DNA from: Muricomes intestini | GTDB lineage: Bacteria > Bacillota > Clostridia > Lachnospirales > Lachnospiraceae | Reading direction: 5' to 3' | Length of the DNA stretch: 64,000 bases | NCBI RefSeq assembly: GCF_004346165.1 | Contig: NZ_SLZZ01000002.1 | Location: 124,001 to 188,000 of the forward strand | Part shown: positions 18,141 through 26,937 of the stretch, one piece after another | Numbering within the stretch: position 1 is the stretch's first letter | How the letters are laid out: every line of letters begins with the position of its first letter | Notes under the pieces: model-generated | The model's database searches: none | What the model saw: only the letters and a program-made list of their open reading frames with translations | Told to the model about the DNA's origin: nothing | Position numbers and translations under genes: made by a program

Positions 18141-19172
18141 TTATGGTTGAACGATAATCCTGTATGTATCTGGAAGCAGTGCTTTTTCCATAGCACTGTC
18201 AAGTGCTTCCAATGGAATTTTTTCGGAAATCAGTCCTGATACATCAATTAACCTGGCTGAAAGTAATTTGGTTGCAATTAGAAAATCTTTTTTTTGCGGA
18301 TTTACCGTACCGGTAATAATCTGTTCAGAAGAGTGAATTTTATTGGGACTGATTTCAATCGGATTGTCCGGATGGAAAGATGTATAAAATACCGTTCTTC
18401 CAACTTTGCCGGTCATATCCACCGCCTGTTTAGCCAGTGCGGCAGCGGGAACCGTGCAAAATACCACGTCTGCTCCACGCCCATCGGTGAGCTTTTTCAC
18501 CTCATCAACTGGGTCCGTTATTCCTGAATTTATTACAATATCTGCACCTATTTTCTTTGCCACTTCTAAACGTTTTTCATCTAACTCACATGCAATTACT
18601 CTGGCACCTCTTAATTTGGCCAGTTGGATATGAATTGCCCCCATAATGCCATTGCCGATTACTACAACATCATCACCCAGTTCAATCTTACCGTTTCTGA
18701 CACTGTGGACACAACAAGCCACCGGTTCAGAGAGTGCGGCATAAGAAAGGTCAATATCATCAGCCATCTTATACACATCCGCGGCATTTACCATCATATA
18801 CTCAGAGAAACCACCAGGGCCCATTGCACACTCCTGTGTTTCAGCAATAAAGGAGGTTACACATAAGTTTTCATGACCATTACGGCAATAGTAACATTCT
18901 CCGCAGGAATTTAATAAACGCACAGCCACTTTATCACCTGGTTCAACTCCCGTTACATGTTCCCCAATTGCTTCGACAATCCCGGCTACTTCATGGCCGC
19001 CGGCAAAAGGGTATTTTTTCATCACTCCCGAATAAACTCTTTGCTCCAAAGTACAGATGGCGCAGGAATCAATCTTTACCAGAACCTGCTTACTGGCAGG
19101 CGCCTTCTTTTCAGCTTCGTAAAAAGCTACTTTCTTTGCATCTTCTAAAACAGCTACTTTATATGTTTCCAC
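18141..19172 (-). CDS. Zinc-dependent alcohol dehydrogenase (MDR superfamily)
   Basis: 343-residue medium-chain dehydrogenase. Catalytic-zinc residues are seen in CAICTLEQ and GGHEVAGIVEAIGE. The structural zinc cluster is CGECYYCRNGHENLC (about residues 90-104), and the NAD-binding fold has VVIGNGIMGAIHIQLAK. The pattern is that of sorbitol/threonine-type polyol or amino-alcohol dehydrogenases. It lies 16 bases after the aldolase gene, as second gene of the operon. The 115 bases between it and the regulator contain nothing I can call. Confidence 0.9.
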   Translation of the reverse strand: METYKVAVLEDAKKVAFYEAEKKAPASKQVLVKIDSCAICTLEQRVYSGVMKKYPFAGGHEVAGIVEAIGEHVTGVEPGDKVAVRLLNSCGECYYCRNGHENLCVTSFIAETQECAMGPGGFSEYMMVNAADVYKMADDIDLSYAALSEPVACCVHSVRNGKIELGDDVVVIGNGIMGAIHIQLAKLRGARVIACELDEKRLEVAKKIGADIVINSGITDPVDEVKKLTDGRGADVVFCTVPAAALAKQAVDMTGKVGRTVFYTSFHPDNPIEISPNKIHSSEQIITGTVNPQKKDFLIATKLLSARLIDVSGLISEKIPLEALDSAMEKALLPDTYRIIVQP

Positions 19173-19188
19173 CTACTTATTCTCCTCC

Positions 19189-19992
19189 CTATACAGCAAA
19201 TGATTTATTCATTTCTTTCATAGCAGTTTCGACACTGCAATTCTCATGAATTAATCTGGCAATAGCAGCGGTATATCCCACCGGATTTTCATGTCCCCAA
19301 ATATTTCTTCCCATTGCAACTCCGGCTGCACCAACTTCCAAGGCGTCTTTAATTTCTCCAAGGAGTTTATCAACAGGCACTTTTTTAGCACCCCCAAGAA
19401 TCACTACCGGCTTATAGGTTGCATCTATCAGGGTCTTAAAGGATTCCTGGTCACCGGTATAATTTGTCTTAACGTAGTCAGCTCCCAGTTCCACACTCTG
19501 ACGGCAGGCAAAGGTAATGTTTTCAGGTGTCCGGGAATCTTCTGCTGGTTCAAACCCCCTGGGCAGTGCCTCAGCCAGTACCGGAATACCCCATTTATGG
19601 CAGTCCATACATAGTCTTGTCACATTGCTTAAATACTCATTCTCAAATTTAGAACCTGGAAAACTCATGGTGATCACAGAATCAGCACCCATCCTGACAG
19701 CATCTTCTGCAGTTACCGTCATCTGCATGGCCTTACTATTGTCACCTAAAAAAGAAACGCCGCCGTCAACTCTGACGATAATTCCCTTTCCCTGGAACGA
19801 ATCTGTTAAATGCTCAGCCATTCCAACCGTAGAAAGAAATGCATCGGCTCCCGCACTCGCAATTTCCTTAACCAGTTTTTTAGGATTAATCAGAGCAGGC
19901 ATCGTGTTAAAATTTGCTGCATGATCCATCGCCAAGATAAAAGTTTTACCATCCGGCTGGATGATATGGTTCATTCTTGCTGTTGTATTCAT
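19189..19992 (-). CDS. Class I aldolase, DhnA/LsrF family
   Basis: 267-residue TIM-barrel aldolase of the DhnA/FbaB/LsrF type. Visible features are the start FILAMDHAANF, the Schiff-base lysine in ADYVKTNYTGD (about residue 178) and the phosphate-binding end VILGGAKKV with AGVAMGRNIWGH. Members cleave or form phosphorylated ketoses, including non-glycolytic ones such as LsrF thiolase-type reactions. It is the first gene of the operon, with GGAAGGAG before its ATG. A phosphorylated intermediate from this step would be a sensible ligand for the SorC regulator. Confidence 0.9.
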   Translation of the reverse strand: MNTTARMNHIIQPDGKTFILAMDHAANFNTMPALINPKKLVKEIASAGADAFLSTVGMAEHLTDSFQGKGIIVRVDGGVSFLGDNSKAMQMTVTAEDAVRMGADSVITMSFPGSKFENEYLSNVTRLCMDCHKWGIPVLAEALPRGFEPAEDSRTPENITFACRQSVELGADYVKTNYTGDQESFKTLIDATYKPVVILGGAKKVPVDKLLGEIKDALEVGAAGVAMGRNIWGHENPVGYTAAIARLIHENCSVETAMKEMNKSFAV

Positions 19993-20011
19993 ATATATTC
20001 TCCTTCCGCAT

Positions 20012-20097
20012 ATTACATTTGTAATGTTATTATTACTTTAGTAATTACATTACATGTTACATATTACACTCTGATATTACATATGTCAATATTACAT
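20012..20097. promoter_or_regulatory. Array of ATTACAT repeats over the operon promoter
   Basis: Seven copies of ATTACAT or one-base variants begin at 20012, 20044, 20049, 20056 (GTTACAT), 20063 (ATTACAC), 20076 and 20091. They cover the promoter at 20061-20089 and the leader of the aldolase gene. The clustering and near-regular spacing (5, 7, 7, 13, 15 bases) indicate an operator array, most simply for the SorC-type regulator of the operon. Confidence 0.65.
20061..20089 (-). promoter_or_regulatory. Sigma-A promoter of the reductase operon
   Basis: On the minus strand a perfect TTGACA (20089-20084), a 17-base spacer and TAATAT (20066-20061), about 70 bases upstream of the first gene. It should drive all eight genes down to 10537. 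Confidence 0.85.
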
Positions 20098-20187
20098 AAT
20101 CAAATAATCTTTTTTCCTACATATTGCACAATTATTTTAGTGAAATACTGTAATACCTTTCAGCTGATTTGGGAAATTTTCTTAGAA

Positions 20188-20217
20188 CAGGTGATTCACG
20201 CCCTATTACATCACCTG
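20188..20217. repeat. Inverted repeat CAGGTGAT/ATCACCTG
   Basis: CAGGTGAT (20188-20195) and ATCACCTG (20210-20217) pair exactly across 14 bases. The 20098-20388 stretch otherwise holds only a weak 46-codon frame from GTG 20227 that I do not call. Confidence 0.4.
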
Positions 20218-20388
20218 AGGGGATAAGTGTTCGCTGTTCTTCTCCGGCTGAAAGCAGAAGAGCTGATTACCTTACAAGCACTCTTTATTAACGAAGATAG
20301 CAGCGTAAAAAAAAAACGGCCATACCCGGAAGAAACGCTTAGTTTTTTGTACCCCAAAATTGGATAAGTCGAAAAATTAATACACATA

Positions 20389-20446
20389 AAAACACCCCCA
20401 GGTGATTCTCAGAGCTACTGAAAAGCTGATTATCACGGGGATGTTT
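20389..20446 (-). terminator. Likely terminator of the gnd-zwf-cyclase-OYE operon
   Basis: On the minus strand AAACATCCCCGTGAT pairs imperfectly with ATCACCTGGGGGTGTTT across a 25-base loop and is followed by a T-rich stretch. It lies about 190 bases after the OYE stop. The 190 bases between (20447-20636) show no gene. Confidence 0.5.
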
Positions 20447-20636
20447 CTATATAGAGCTGAACGAGTTAAAAGAGCAACTGCCAGCATTATATTGGCTCCA
20501 TAATTTAAGACTCTTTTTAGGGCCGCTTTGCAGCCCTTGTTGCCAAAAAGGAGGGGATATGATGTTCATGCAGATTTCCCGTCCCGTTAGTGTCCTCATA
20601 TAAATCCGTAATCATAAATCCTGCCTCATTTACTTT

Positions 20637-21665
20637 CTACTTTCTTGCGTTGAACCCCCGCAGATACTGCTCTGGCCACGGATATTGGACGTCCAATTCC
20701 CGCGCTGTATGCAGCACCCAATACGGGTCACGCAGAAGCTCCCGTCCGAGTGCGACGAGATCTGCACGTTCTCCACCCAGTATTTCTTCCACCTGGTGCG
20801 GCTCTGTAATCAGTCCAACCGTAACCGCCGGCAGACCGGATGCCTGTTTTAATTCTTCCGCGATTTTCACCTGATATCCTGGGTAAATTGCGGTTGGCGG
20901 TGTTTCCGCAACCCCGCCTGTGCTCACATCCAAAATATCGATGTAAGGCTTCACCAATTCAATGATCCTGCCCATTTCCTCCGGATGCATACCGGCTGGT
21001 TCATAATCCTCGGCTGATACACGCAGTAAAATTGGTTTTTCGTCCGGCCAGACCTGGTGCACGGCCTGTAATACCTCAATCAACATGCGGCAGCGGTTTT
21101 CCGTCGAACCACCGTAACCGTCTGTTCGGTGATTGGTCAGCGGCGATAAGAACTCACTGATTAGATAACCATGAGCCCCATGAATCTCAATCGCATCAAA
21201 ACCGATTTCTGCTGCCCGTGCGGCGGCGCTTTTGAATGCACTGACCACATCGTGAATATCTTCTTCCGTCATCTCCTGCGGCATGGGTGAATCCTGATTA
21301 AACGCAACAGCGCTGGGAGCATAGATTGTTTTTTCCTGTGCCTCGCATTTGCGGCCCGCATGATTGAGCTGAATTGCTATTTTTGCACCCTGTTTCTGAC
21401 AGGCAGTGACAATTGGGGCAAGTTTCTGTGCCTGTGTATCATTCCAAAGACCAAGGCAATGGTCGGAAATACGGCCGCAGGGCACAACCCCGGTTGCCTC
21501 CATGATGATCAGTCCCACTCCCCCAACCGCACGGGAGGTATAATGTGTAAAGTGAAAATCTGTGGCCATACCATCGGTACCCGCACTGTACATACACATA
21601 GGGGGCATAACAACCCGGTTGCGCAATTCCATGTTTTTTGCCGTAAATGATTTAAATAAATACAT
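20637..21665 (-). CDS. namA: NADPH dehydrogenase NamA/YqjM-type old yellow enzyme
   Basis: 342-residue FMN TIM-barrel ene-reductase that reduces activated C=C bonds with NADPH. The YqjM-class cysteine is in PPMCMYS (about residue 24). Substrate-binding histidines are in EIHGAHGYLISEFLSP, and the phosphate-binding GRELLRDPYW is near the C terminus. The ATG at 21665 follows AAGGAGG. It is the last gene after gnd, zwf and the cyclase. The pentose-phosphate enzymes upstream produce the NADPH it uses. Confidence 0.92.
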   Translation of the reverse strand: MYLFKSFTAKNMELRNRVVMPPMCMYSAGTDGMATDFHFTHYTSRAVGGVGLIIMEATGVVPCGRISDHCLGLWNDTQAQKLAPIVTACQKQGAKIAIQLNHAGRKCEAQEKTIYAPSAVAFNQDSPMPQEMTEEDIHDVVSAFKSAAARAAEIGFDAIEIHGAHGYLISEFLSPLTNHRTDGYGGSTENRCRMLIEVLQAVHQVWPDEKPILLRVSAEDYEPAGMHPEEMGRIIELVKPYIDILDVSTGGVAETPPTAIYPGYQVKIAEELKQASGLPAVTVGLITEPHQVEEILGGERADLVALGRELLRDPYWVLHTARELDVQYPWPEQYLRGFNARK

Positions 21666-21724
21666 AAAGTATCCTCCTTCTTTCTAATCCGTCATAGAAC
21701 TTAGCAAGATCACTTGTTATATGC

Positions 21725-22342
21725 TCAAGCGAGTAAGACCGCTCTTGCCGGTGCTCCATCTGCGCCCGCCACGTTGATTGGCAGTGCAATCAGAAAATAT
21801 TCGTCCTCCCCAATGTTTTTCAAAAAAAGCCCCTCCAGAATCACAATCTCTGAAGACAGCAGTATTTTATGAGTTTCATGGCCGGGCTGATTCCGTTCTA
21901 TGCCAAGGCTGTCAATCCCCACACCGCACACCTTTTTATCGGCAAGATATTTTGCCCCGGATTTGTCAAGATAAATGAAATTTTTGCCCGGATTTTGCAC
22001 CAATGAATTTTTCGTTTTCAACAAGATGAAGTCCCCTTCTGAAATACTTTTCCCGGACAGGTGTTCCACAGAAATTTTTTCCTCCACGCGTGTAAAATCA
22101 AATACTTTGCACTTTGTGAGTACTTTTTCCAGATCCATGTTTTCTATTGTCTTACCGTTTTCCAATATATGCAGTGGCATGTCAATATGCGTGCCCGTGT
22201 GCACGTTCATCTCAATCTTTGTTTCATGAGTCGAACCGGTTGAAAAGTCGCTGGCCAACGTAATAACAGGCCTTTTTGCAGCATTGTCCTTATAAACATT
22301 CATATTTTCTGTAATTGGCATAGAAATATCAAGTATTCTCAT
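21725..22342 (-). CDS. Cyclase-family metal hydrolase (KynB-like)
   Basis: 205-residue protein of the putative cyclase/kynurenine formamidase family. The defining metal motif HxGTHxDxPxH is present as HTGTHIDMPLHI (about residues 46-57), and the C-terminal part has LEGLFLKNIGEDEYFLIALP. Its ATG (22342) overlaps the zwf stop as ATGA, so the two are translationally coupled. Whether it opens a cyclic amide, a formamide or a lactone is not decidable. Coupling to glucose-6-phosphate dehydrogenase hints at a lactonase-like duty (no separate pgl is nearby), but that is speculation. Confidence 0.8.
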   Translation of the reverse strand: MRILDISMPITENMNVYKDNAAKRPVITLASDFSTGSTHETKIEMNVHTGTHIDMPLHILENGKTIENMDLEKVLTKCKVFDFTRVEEKISVEHLSGKSISEGDFILLKTKNSLVQNPGKNFIYLDKSGAKYLADKKVCGVGIDSLGIERNQPGHETHKILLSSEIVILEGLFLKNIGEDEYFLIALPINVAGADGAPARAVLLA

Positions 22343-23841
22343 ATATTCCACCACTTTCTGCAATCTCGTGCCAGGAGTTCGAAGGACAGAACCGGTCCCA
22401 TCGATCCGGCATCATAATTTGGGAGCTTAAGCCTTTTTTGTCTCCCATATTCAATAATTCTGTCAGCTATCGTCCAGGATGCCTCCACCTCATCCCAACT
22501 TGAGAATAAAGTAGAGTCACCCTTGATCACATCCAGAATAAGTTTCTCATAAGCTTCCGGTGTATTTCCCTGTTCACCGCTAGTATGACTGGTGTCCATC
22601 TTTGTAGATATAACCTCATTTTCCATATGAAAATCCTTTGTGTTAAATTGAAAGAACACACCAACATTTGGCTGGATTTTGATAACAAGCAGATTGGGTT
22701 CCTGTTCAGCATCATTGCTGAAATACAATACATCAGGCATAGATTTGAACTGAATGACAATCTCAGCAGCATTTACACCCATCCGTTTTCCTGTTCTGAC
22801 ATAGAAGGGGGTACCGGCCCATCTGAAATTGTTGATATGGAATTTCATCGCAATGAAGGTCTCCGTATTTGAATTGTCCTTCACAGAAGCCTCTTCACGG
22901 TAACCGGGAACGGGATATCCATCAATGACTCCCCTGCCGTACTGACCAAAGATAACATTGTTCTTCAGCGATTCGGATGAAAAGGTCTCAATTGAATTAA
23001 GTACCTTCAGTTTCTCCGTTTTGATCGCATCAGATGTTAAATTAATCGGCGCTTCCATCGCAATCAGTGAAACGATTTGGAGCAGATGGTTCTGAACCAT
23101 GTCACGCATTGCCCCCGACTGTTCATAATAGCCTGCTCTGGAGCCAATCCCGTGCTTCTCGGCAAGCGATATCTGAATATTGTCGATATACTTGTTGCTC
23201 CACAGCGACTCAAAAACCAGATTACAGAATCTGAGCACCATGATGTTTTGAATCATCTCTTTTCCAAGATAATGGTCAATCCTATAAATGTCGTCCTCCC
23301 GGAATACTTCCCTAAGCTTTTCATTTAAAAGCCTTGCAGTTTTCAGATCCTTTCCAAACGGCTTTTCAATGACAAGACGTTTCCAAGAATCGTTTGTTTC
23401 AACCGCCATTTTATTGTTGTGTAGATTCATTACGATGGTCTCAAAAAACTCGGGTGCCACTGCAAGATAAAATAGCCTGTTTCCGTGTGTTTGATAGGTG
23501 TCGTCCAATTTACTTAAGAATGTATTGAGTCTCTCATATCCGGTCTTTTCCGTAAAGTTTAGTTGAAAATAATAAATAAGACAGCTCAGCTTTTCCCAGA
23601 GCCTTTGGTCAATTTCATTTCTTGAATATTTCTTCAATTGCTCGAAAATCACTTTTCTATACTGTTCATGATCCATATCTCTTCTTCCGACAGCGGCAAC
23701 CGCAAAATGTTTTGGCAGCCGATGATCATAAATCAGATTATATAATGCGGGAATCAGCTTCCTGTTTGTCAGATCTCCTGTTCCGCCAAAAATTACCATA
23801 AGCGCCGACATATCGCCCGTCACCTGGTTTTCTGTATACAT
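22339..23841 (-). CDS. zwf: Glucose-6-phosphate 1-dehydrogenase
   Basis: 500-residue NADP-dependent enzyme, first step of the oxidative pentose phosphate pathway. The N-terminal nucleotide fold is VIFGGTGDLTNRKLIPAL, and the active-site signature is DIYRIDHYLGKEM (catalytic His with the neighbouring Lys/Asp). Length is normal. The start is either the ATG at 23841 or a TTG at 23847, which is better placed relative to AAAGGGGTGAT. It follows gnd by about 30 bases and is coupled to the cyclase gene downstream. Confidence 0.95.
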   Translation of the reverse strand: MYTENQVTGDMSALMVIFGGTGDLTNRKLIPALYNLIYDHRLPKHFAVAAVGRRDMDHEQYRKVIFEQLKKYSRNEIDQRLWEKLSCLIYYFQLNFTEKTGYERLNTFLSKLDDTYQTHGNRLFYLAVAPEFFETIVMNLHNNKMAVETNDSWKRLVIEKPFGKDLKTARLLNEKLREVFREDDIYRIDHYLGKEMIQNIMVLRFCNLVFESLWSNKYIDNIQISLAEKHGIGSRAGYYEQSGAMRDMVQNHLLQIVSLIAMEAPINLTSDAIKTEKLKVLNSIETFSSESLKNNVIFGQYGRGVIDGYPVPGYREEASVKDNSNTETFIAMKFHINNFRWAGTPFYVRTGKRMGVNAAEIVIQFKSMPDVLYFSNDAEQEPNLLVIKIQPNVGVFFQFNTKDFHMENEVISTKMDTSHTSGEQGNTPEAYEKLILDVIKGDSTLFSSWDEVEASWTIADRIIEYGRQKRLKLPNYDAGSMGPVLSFELLARDCRKWWNI

Positions 23842-23872
23842 GTCCAAGACTATCACCCCTTTCTATATTTCG

Positions 23873-25270
23873 TTACCACTGGGTATGGTACGTACCCTCT
23901 TTATCAATTCTCTGATAAGTATGGGCACCGAAATAGTCACGCTGCGCCTGCAGCAGGTTCATAGGAAGGGTTTCCGTTCTATAGCTGTCAAAGTATGCAA
24001 GTGCACTTGAGAATCCGGGAACCGAAATTCCTGAGGTGACAGCGGTGGCCACAACATCTCTCCAAGCCTGAGTATAATTCTCAATTACAGTTTTGAAATA
24101 ATTGTCCATAAGCAGGTTTTTAAGCTCCGAATCATCACTGTAGGCGTCAGCTATTTTGTTTAAAAATTGTGCTCTTATAATACAGCCTCCGCGGAATATC
24201 TTTGCGATACCGGAAAGATTGAGTTTCCATCCATACTGCCTGGATGCTTCCAGCATCAGACTGAAGCCCTGAGCATAAGCGCAGATTTTGCTTGCATAAA
24301 GAGCTTTTCTCACCGGCTCAACAAAGTCCGCTCCCCTTTGTTTCGTTTTCGCACAGTCTCCGTACAACTTACCTGCCTCCATCCTTGTAGCCTTATCAGA
24401 AGACAAGTAGCGTTCAAAAACAGCCCCGGTAATCGTAGGAATGGGAATCCCCAGCTCCAATGCAACCTGTCCGGTCCATTTGCCCGTTCCCTTCTGCCCT
24501 GCTGCATCCAAAATCATATCCACCAGATAATGATCCGAATCCGTGTCCTTTTTGGCAAAGATATCTGAGGTGATGCCTATCAGATAACTGTTTAGTTCCC
24601 CTTGATTCCATTCTTTAAATACTTCATGCAAATCAGAGGGACTCATATGCATTACGCCTTTCAGAATTGAGTATGCTTCGCAGATTAGCTGCATATCTGC
24701 ATACTCAATGCCGTTATGTACCATCTTTACAAAATGTCCCGCTCCGTCTCCGCCGATATAGCGGCAGCATGGTTCTCCCTCCGCCTTTGCGGAAATATCG
24801 GTCAGAATTTGCCCAATTGATTCATAGGCACCTACATCACCGCCCGGCATAATCGCCGGTCCCCTGCGTGCACCCTCCTCACCGCCGGAAATTCCAACGC
24901 CAAAATAATGAAACCCCTCAGCTTCCAGTTTTCGGCTTCTGTTTATGGTGTCAGCAAAATAGGAATTTCCTCCGTCAATAATAATATCCCCCGGGGTCAG
25001 ACAAGGTTTCAGCTGTTTAATAATATCGTTCACCGGACTGCCTGCCTTCACCATCAAAATAATCTTTCTAGGCCGTTCCAGCGATTGGACGAACTCCTCA
25101 AGGGAGAAGTATCCCTCTATATTGTTGGTAGTACACTCTGCGAGGAGCTCCTGGGTTCTCTTACCACTCCGGTTAAAAACCGACACAGTGTAACCGTGGT
25201 CTGCGATATTTAAGGCGAGATTCTTTCCCATAACAGCCAATCCAATAACTCCAATATTCTGTCTACTCAT
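23873..25270 (-). CDS. gnd: 6-phosphogluconate dehydrogenase, decarboxylating
   Basis: 465-residue enzyme converting 6-phosphogluconate to ribulose 5-phosphate with NADPH release. NADP fold [21 protein letters not shown] at the start, catalytic lysine region [19 protein letters not shown] and the substrate motif [14 protein letters not shown] are all present. The ATG at 25270 follows GGAGG by 8 bases; the GTG-initiated longer frame is rejected. First gene of the gnd-zwf-cyclase-namA operon. Confidence 0.96.
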   Translation of the reverse strand: MSRQNIGVIGLAVMGKNLALNIADHGYTVSVFNRSGKRTQELLAECTTNNIEGYFSLEEFVQSLERPRKIILMVKAGSPVNDIIKQLKPCLTPGDIIIDGGNSYFADTINRSRKLEAEGFHYFGVGISGGEEGARRGPAIMPGGDVGAYESIGQILTDISAKAEGEPCCRYIGGDGAGHFVKMVHNGIEYADMQLICEAYSILKGVMHMSPSDLHEVFKEWNQGELNSYLIGITSDIFAKKDTDSDHYLVDMILDAAGQKGTGKWTGQVALELGIPIPTITGAVFERYLSSDKATRMEAGKLYGDCAKTKQRGADFVEPVRKALYASKICAYAQGFSLMLEASRQYGWKLNLSGIAKIFRGGCIIRAQFLNKIADAYSDDSELKNLLMDNYFKTVIENYTQAWRDVVATAVTSGISVPGFSSALAYFDSYRTETLPMNLLQAQRDYFGAHTYQRIDKEGTYHTQW

Positions 25271-25393
25271 CCTATTGTCCTCCACATTCTTGAATTTAGC
25301 CTGTATATCCTAATTAATAAATCATATCACAAGTCAATATAAAAATATAGAGATAAATAGGAGCTTATTACTGAACTGTTACCTGAACTGTTA

Positions 25394-25490
25394 CTACTCT
25401 GTTTTCGTATTTAACGGTATTTTCAGTAAAACATCATATCCGGCATTTTCTCCCTGAATAAATTCCACATGTCCTTCTCCAGTTCTACAA
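25394..25490 (-). pseudogene. Possible C-terminal scrap of a sensor kinase
   Basis: Just after the DUF6483 stop, an open stretch ending in TAG (25396-25394) reads RTGEGHVEFIQGENAGYDVLL and then KIPLNTKTE. This looks like the last beta strand of a GHKL ATPase domain. No start or upstream part exists. The rest of 25271-25393 is AT-rich with no gene. Confidence 0.3.
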
Positions 25491-25874
25491 ATCCATTATA
25501 GATTCCAAATCACCATAACCTGACTTTTCTACTATATGTTTAAGCCCATCAAGAACTTCTTCTTTTGAATAGTTGCTCTTCACTAAAAAATCATTATCCT
25601 TTTCGCTCAAATACTGGTAAAAAAGAGCTGCGGCTGCCACTTCGTCTTTATTATTATAGTCAATATCATTTAATACAATATTCTCTGCCTCGTTTATTTC
25701 ACCATTATCCGCCATAGCCAGCAGCTCTTTTAACTTCTTTCCTGATACTTCATATTTGTTTTTGTCCTCCAGCTCAACAGAAACATATTTTTTACCGAAC
25801 ATCAAAGAAAATAATACCCTGACCATCTCCTTAACTATTCTCATAATATAATCTTTTTCATCTTTAAAAATCAT
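25485..25874 (-). CDS. DUF6483-like conserved protein
   Basis: 129-residue cytoplasmic, helical protein beginning MIFKDEKDYIMRIVKEMVRVLFSLMFGKK, a start shared by small Lachnospiraceae proteins I know as DUF6483. No catalytic motif is visible. The body carries two helix-pair segments (KKLKELLAMADNGEINEAENI, EVAAAALFYQYLSEK), reminiscent of a short TPR. The ATG at 25874 follows GAGGGG. Function unknown. Confidence 0.65.
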   Translation of the reverse strand: MIFKDEKDYIMRIVKEMVRVLFSLMFGKKYVSVELEDKNKYEVSGKKLKELLAMADNGEINEAENIVLNDIDYNNKDEVAAAALFYQYLSEKDNDFLVKSNYSKEEVLDGLKHIVEKSGYGDLESIMDL

Positions 25875-25955
25875 TCTTATTACCCCTCGTTCTGTTTACT
25901 ACTATTATTTGTAGGATTTTTGGTATCCGTTATTTTACTAAGTGCTTACCTATAA

Positions 25956-26723
25956 TCAAACCTTACGATAATGTCCACGCCCTCTAAATTCAATAATGCC
26001 TTTATCTCTCAACACCTGTAACTGCTGTCGAATTTTATCCTTAACGTGATTGTTTTCTGGATGTTTAGCAGTCAATTGTTCCTCAAACTGATATACCTGT
26101 TCCAAAGTAAATTCTCTACTATCAATTTTGTTTACGCAATTTAGAATATCAAGAATCCAGCCTCTGGCATCCAGCTTATATTGACTAATAAAATTCGTCT
26201 TTTTGACTTTAAATATAACAGACTCCGGCGATTGCTGTATTTCATTTTTCACAATAAATATGCGTCCTTCTTCTGGAATCTGGTTCATAATAATATTACA
26301 CCCCACCCATCCAGCTCTTCTCGCAGATTCAGCAAGCGGTTTTCTCTTCTCAATAATTTCCTTTGAAAAGAAATGTTTTGGAACCATAATAAAGTTTTTC
26401 ACTTTTAAATCTGCTTTTTTATAATGCATAAAGAAAAAATTCGGGTTATGAACGGATTCTACACGCTCAATCATCTTAGCATAAGCACCATCATTCACCT
26501 TATTGGCTATGGAACCATTTTTGCTTTTTAATTCATACTCTTCTATGCAGTGTGGACAATAAAAATCAGCGACTGGTCTGTTATTTTCAAACTGACTAAT
26601 GTACTGATTTCCACAATAGGGACAAAACAAATTCTGACTCACCCAATTCTCCGTGATTACTCGGATTTTTTGCGATTCATTATTATAATGTTCTGCTATT
26701 TCCCTGTCCATCTGCAAATTCAT
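25956..26723 (-). CDS. dpnI: DpnI-family methylation-dependent restriction endonuclease
   Basis: 255 residues, collinear with DpnI, the type IIM enzyme that cuts GATC only when the adenine is methylated. The catalytic PD-(D/E)xK site keeps D53, E64 and K66 (ADFYCPHCIEEYELKSK), and the zinc finger cysteines are C34, C37, C56 and C59. NDGAYAKMIERV and RRAGWVGCNI are conserved. The C-terminal winged helix that reads methyl-A is intact (VKDKIRQQLQVLRDKGIIEFRGRG). No methyltransferase or DpnD-like gene adjoins it, as expected for a system whose host must lack Dam methylation. It would act against Dam-methylated phage or plasmid DNA. It directly follows a transposase fragment, which suggests transfer. 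Confidence 0.93.
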   Translation of the reverse strand: MNLQMDREIAEHYNNESQKIRVITENWVSQNLFCPYCGNQYISQFENNRPVADFYCPHCIEEYELKSKNGSIANKVNDGAYAKMIERVESVHNPNFFFMHYKKADLKVKNFIMVPKHFFSKEIIEKRKPLAESARRAGWVGCNIIMNQIPEEGRIFIVKNEIQQSPESVIFKVKKTNFISQYKLDARGWILDILNCVNKIDSREFTLEQVYQFEEQLTAKHPENNHVKDKIRQQLQVLRDKGIIEFRGRGHYRKV

Positions 26724-26727
26724 AAAA

Positions 26728-26928
26728 TCACTCCATAACTGGCTGAAATAAAATATTATTTTCCAACCTTTGCTTTATCTTCTTGACTTTTTCTCCACTC
26801 CCCATAAGACTACATTTACTAAGCGTTTTACAGTTATTGCAGACATATGGAACGCGAAATCTAGCCGTGCAGATTTCTTCTACAAAGTCTGGGCAGTGAT
26901 GAGCATTACAGTCACGGCAGTGGTCATA
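26728..26928 (-). pseudogene. IS30-family transposase fragment
   Basis: An open stretch reads YDHCRDCNAHHCPDFVEEIC, then VPYVCNNCKTLSKCSL. This is the cysteine-rich N-terminal zinc-like region of clostridial IS30 transposases. After that it loses similarity and ends in TGA at 26730-26728, five bases before the DpnI start. No catalytic DDE part is present, and it is bounded by a stop at its beginning. Confidence 0.6.
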
Positions 26929-26937
26929 ATTTTAATC

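Noticed and set aside
20227-20367. 46-codon frame from GTG (FAVLLRLKAEELITLQAL...)
   Set aside because: A weak GAGGGG precedes it, but no family, no neighbour and AT-rich composition; could be a remnant but cannot be supported.
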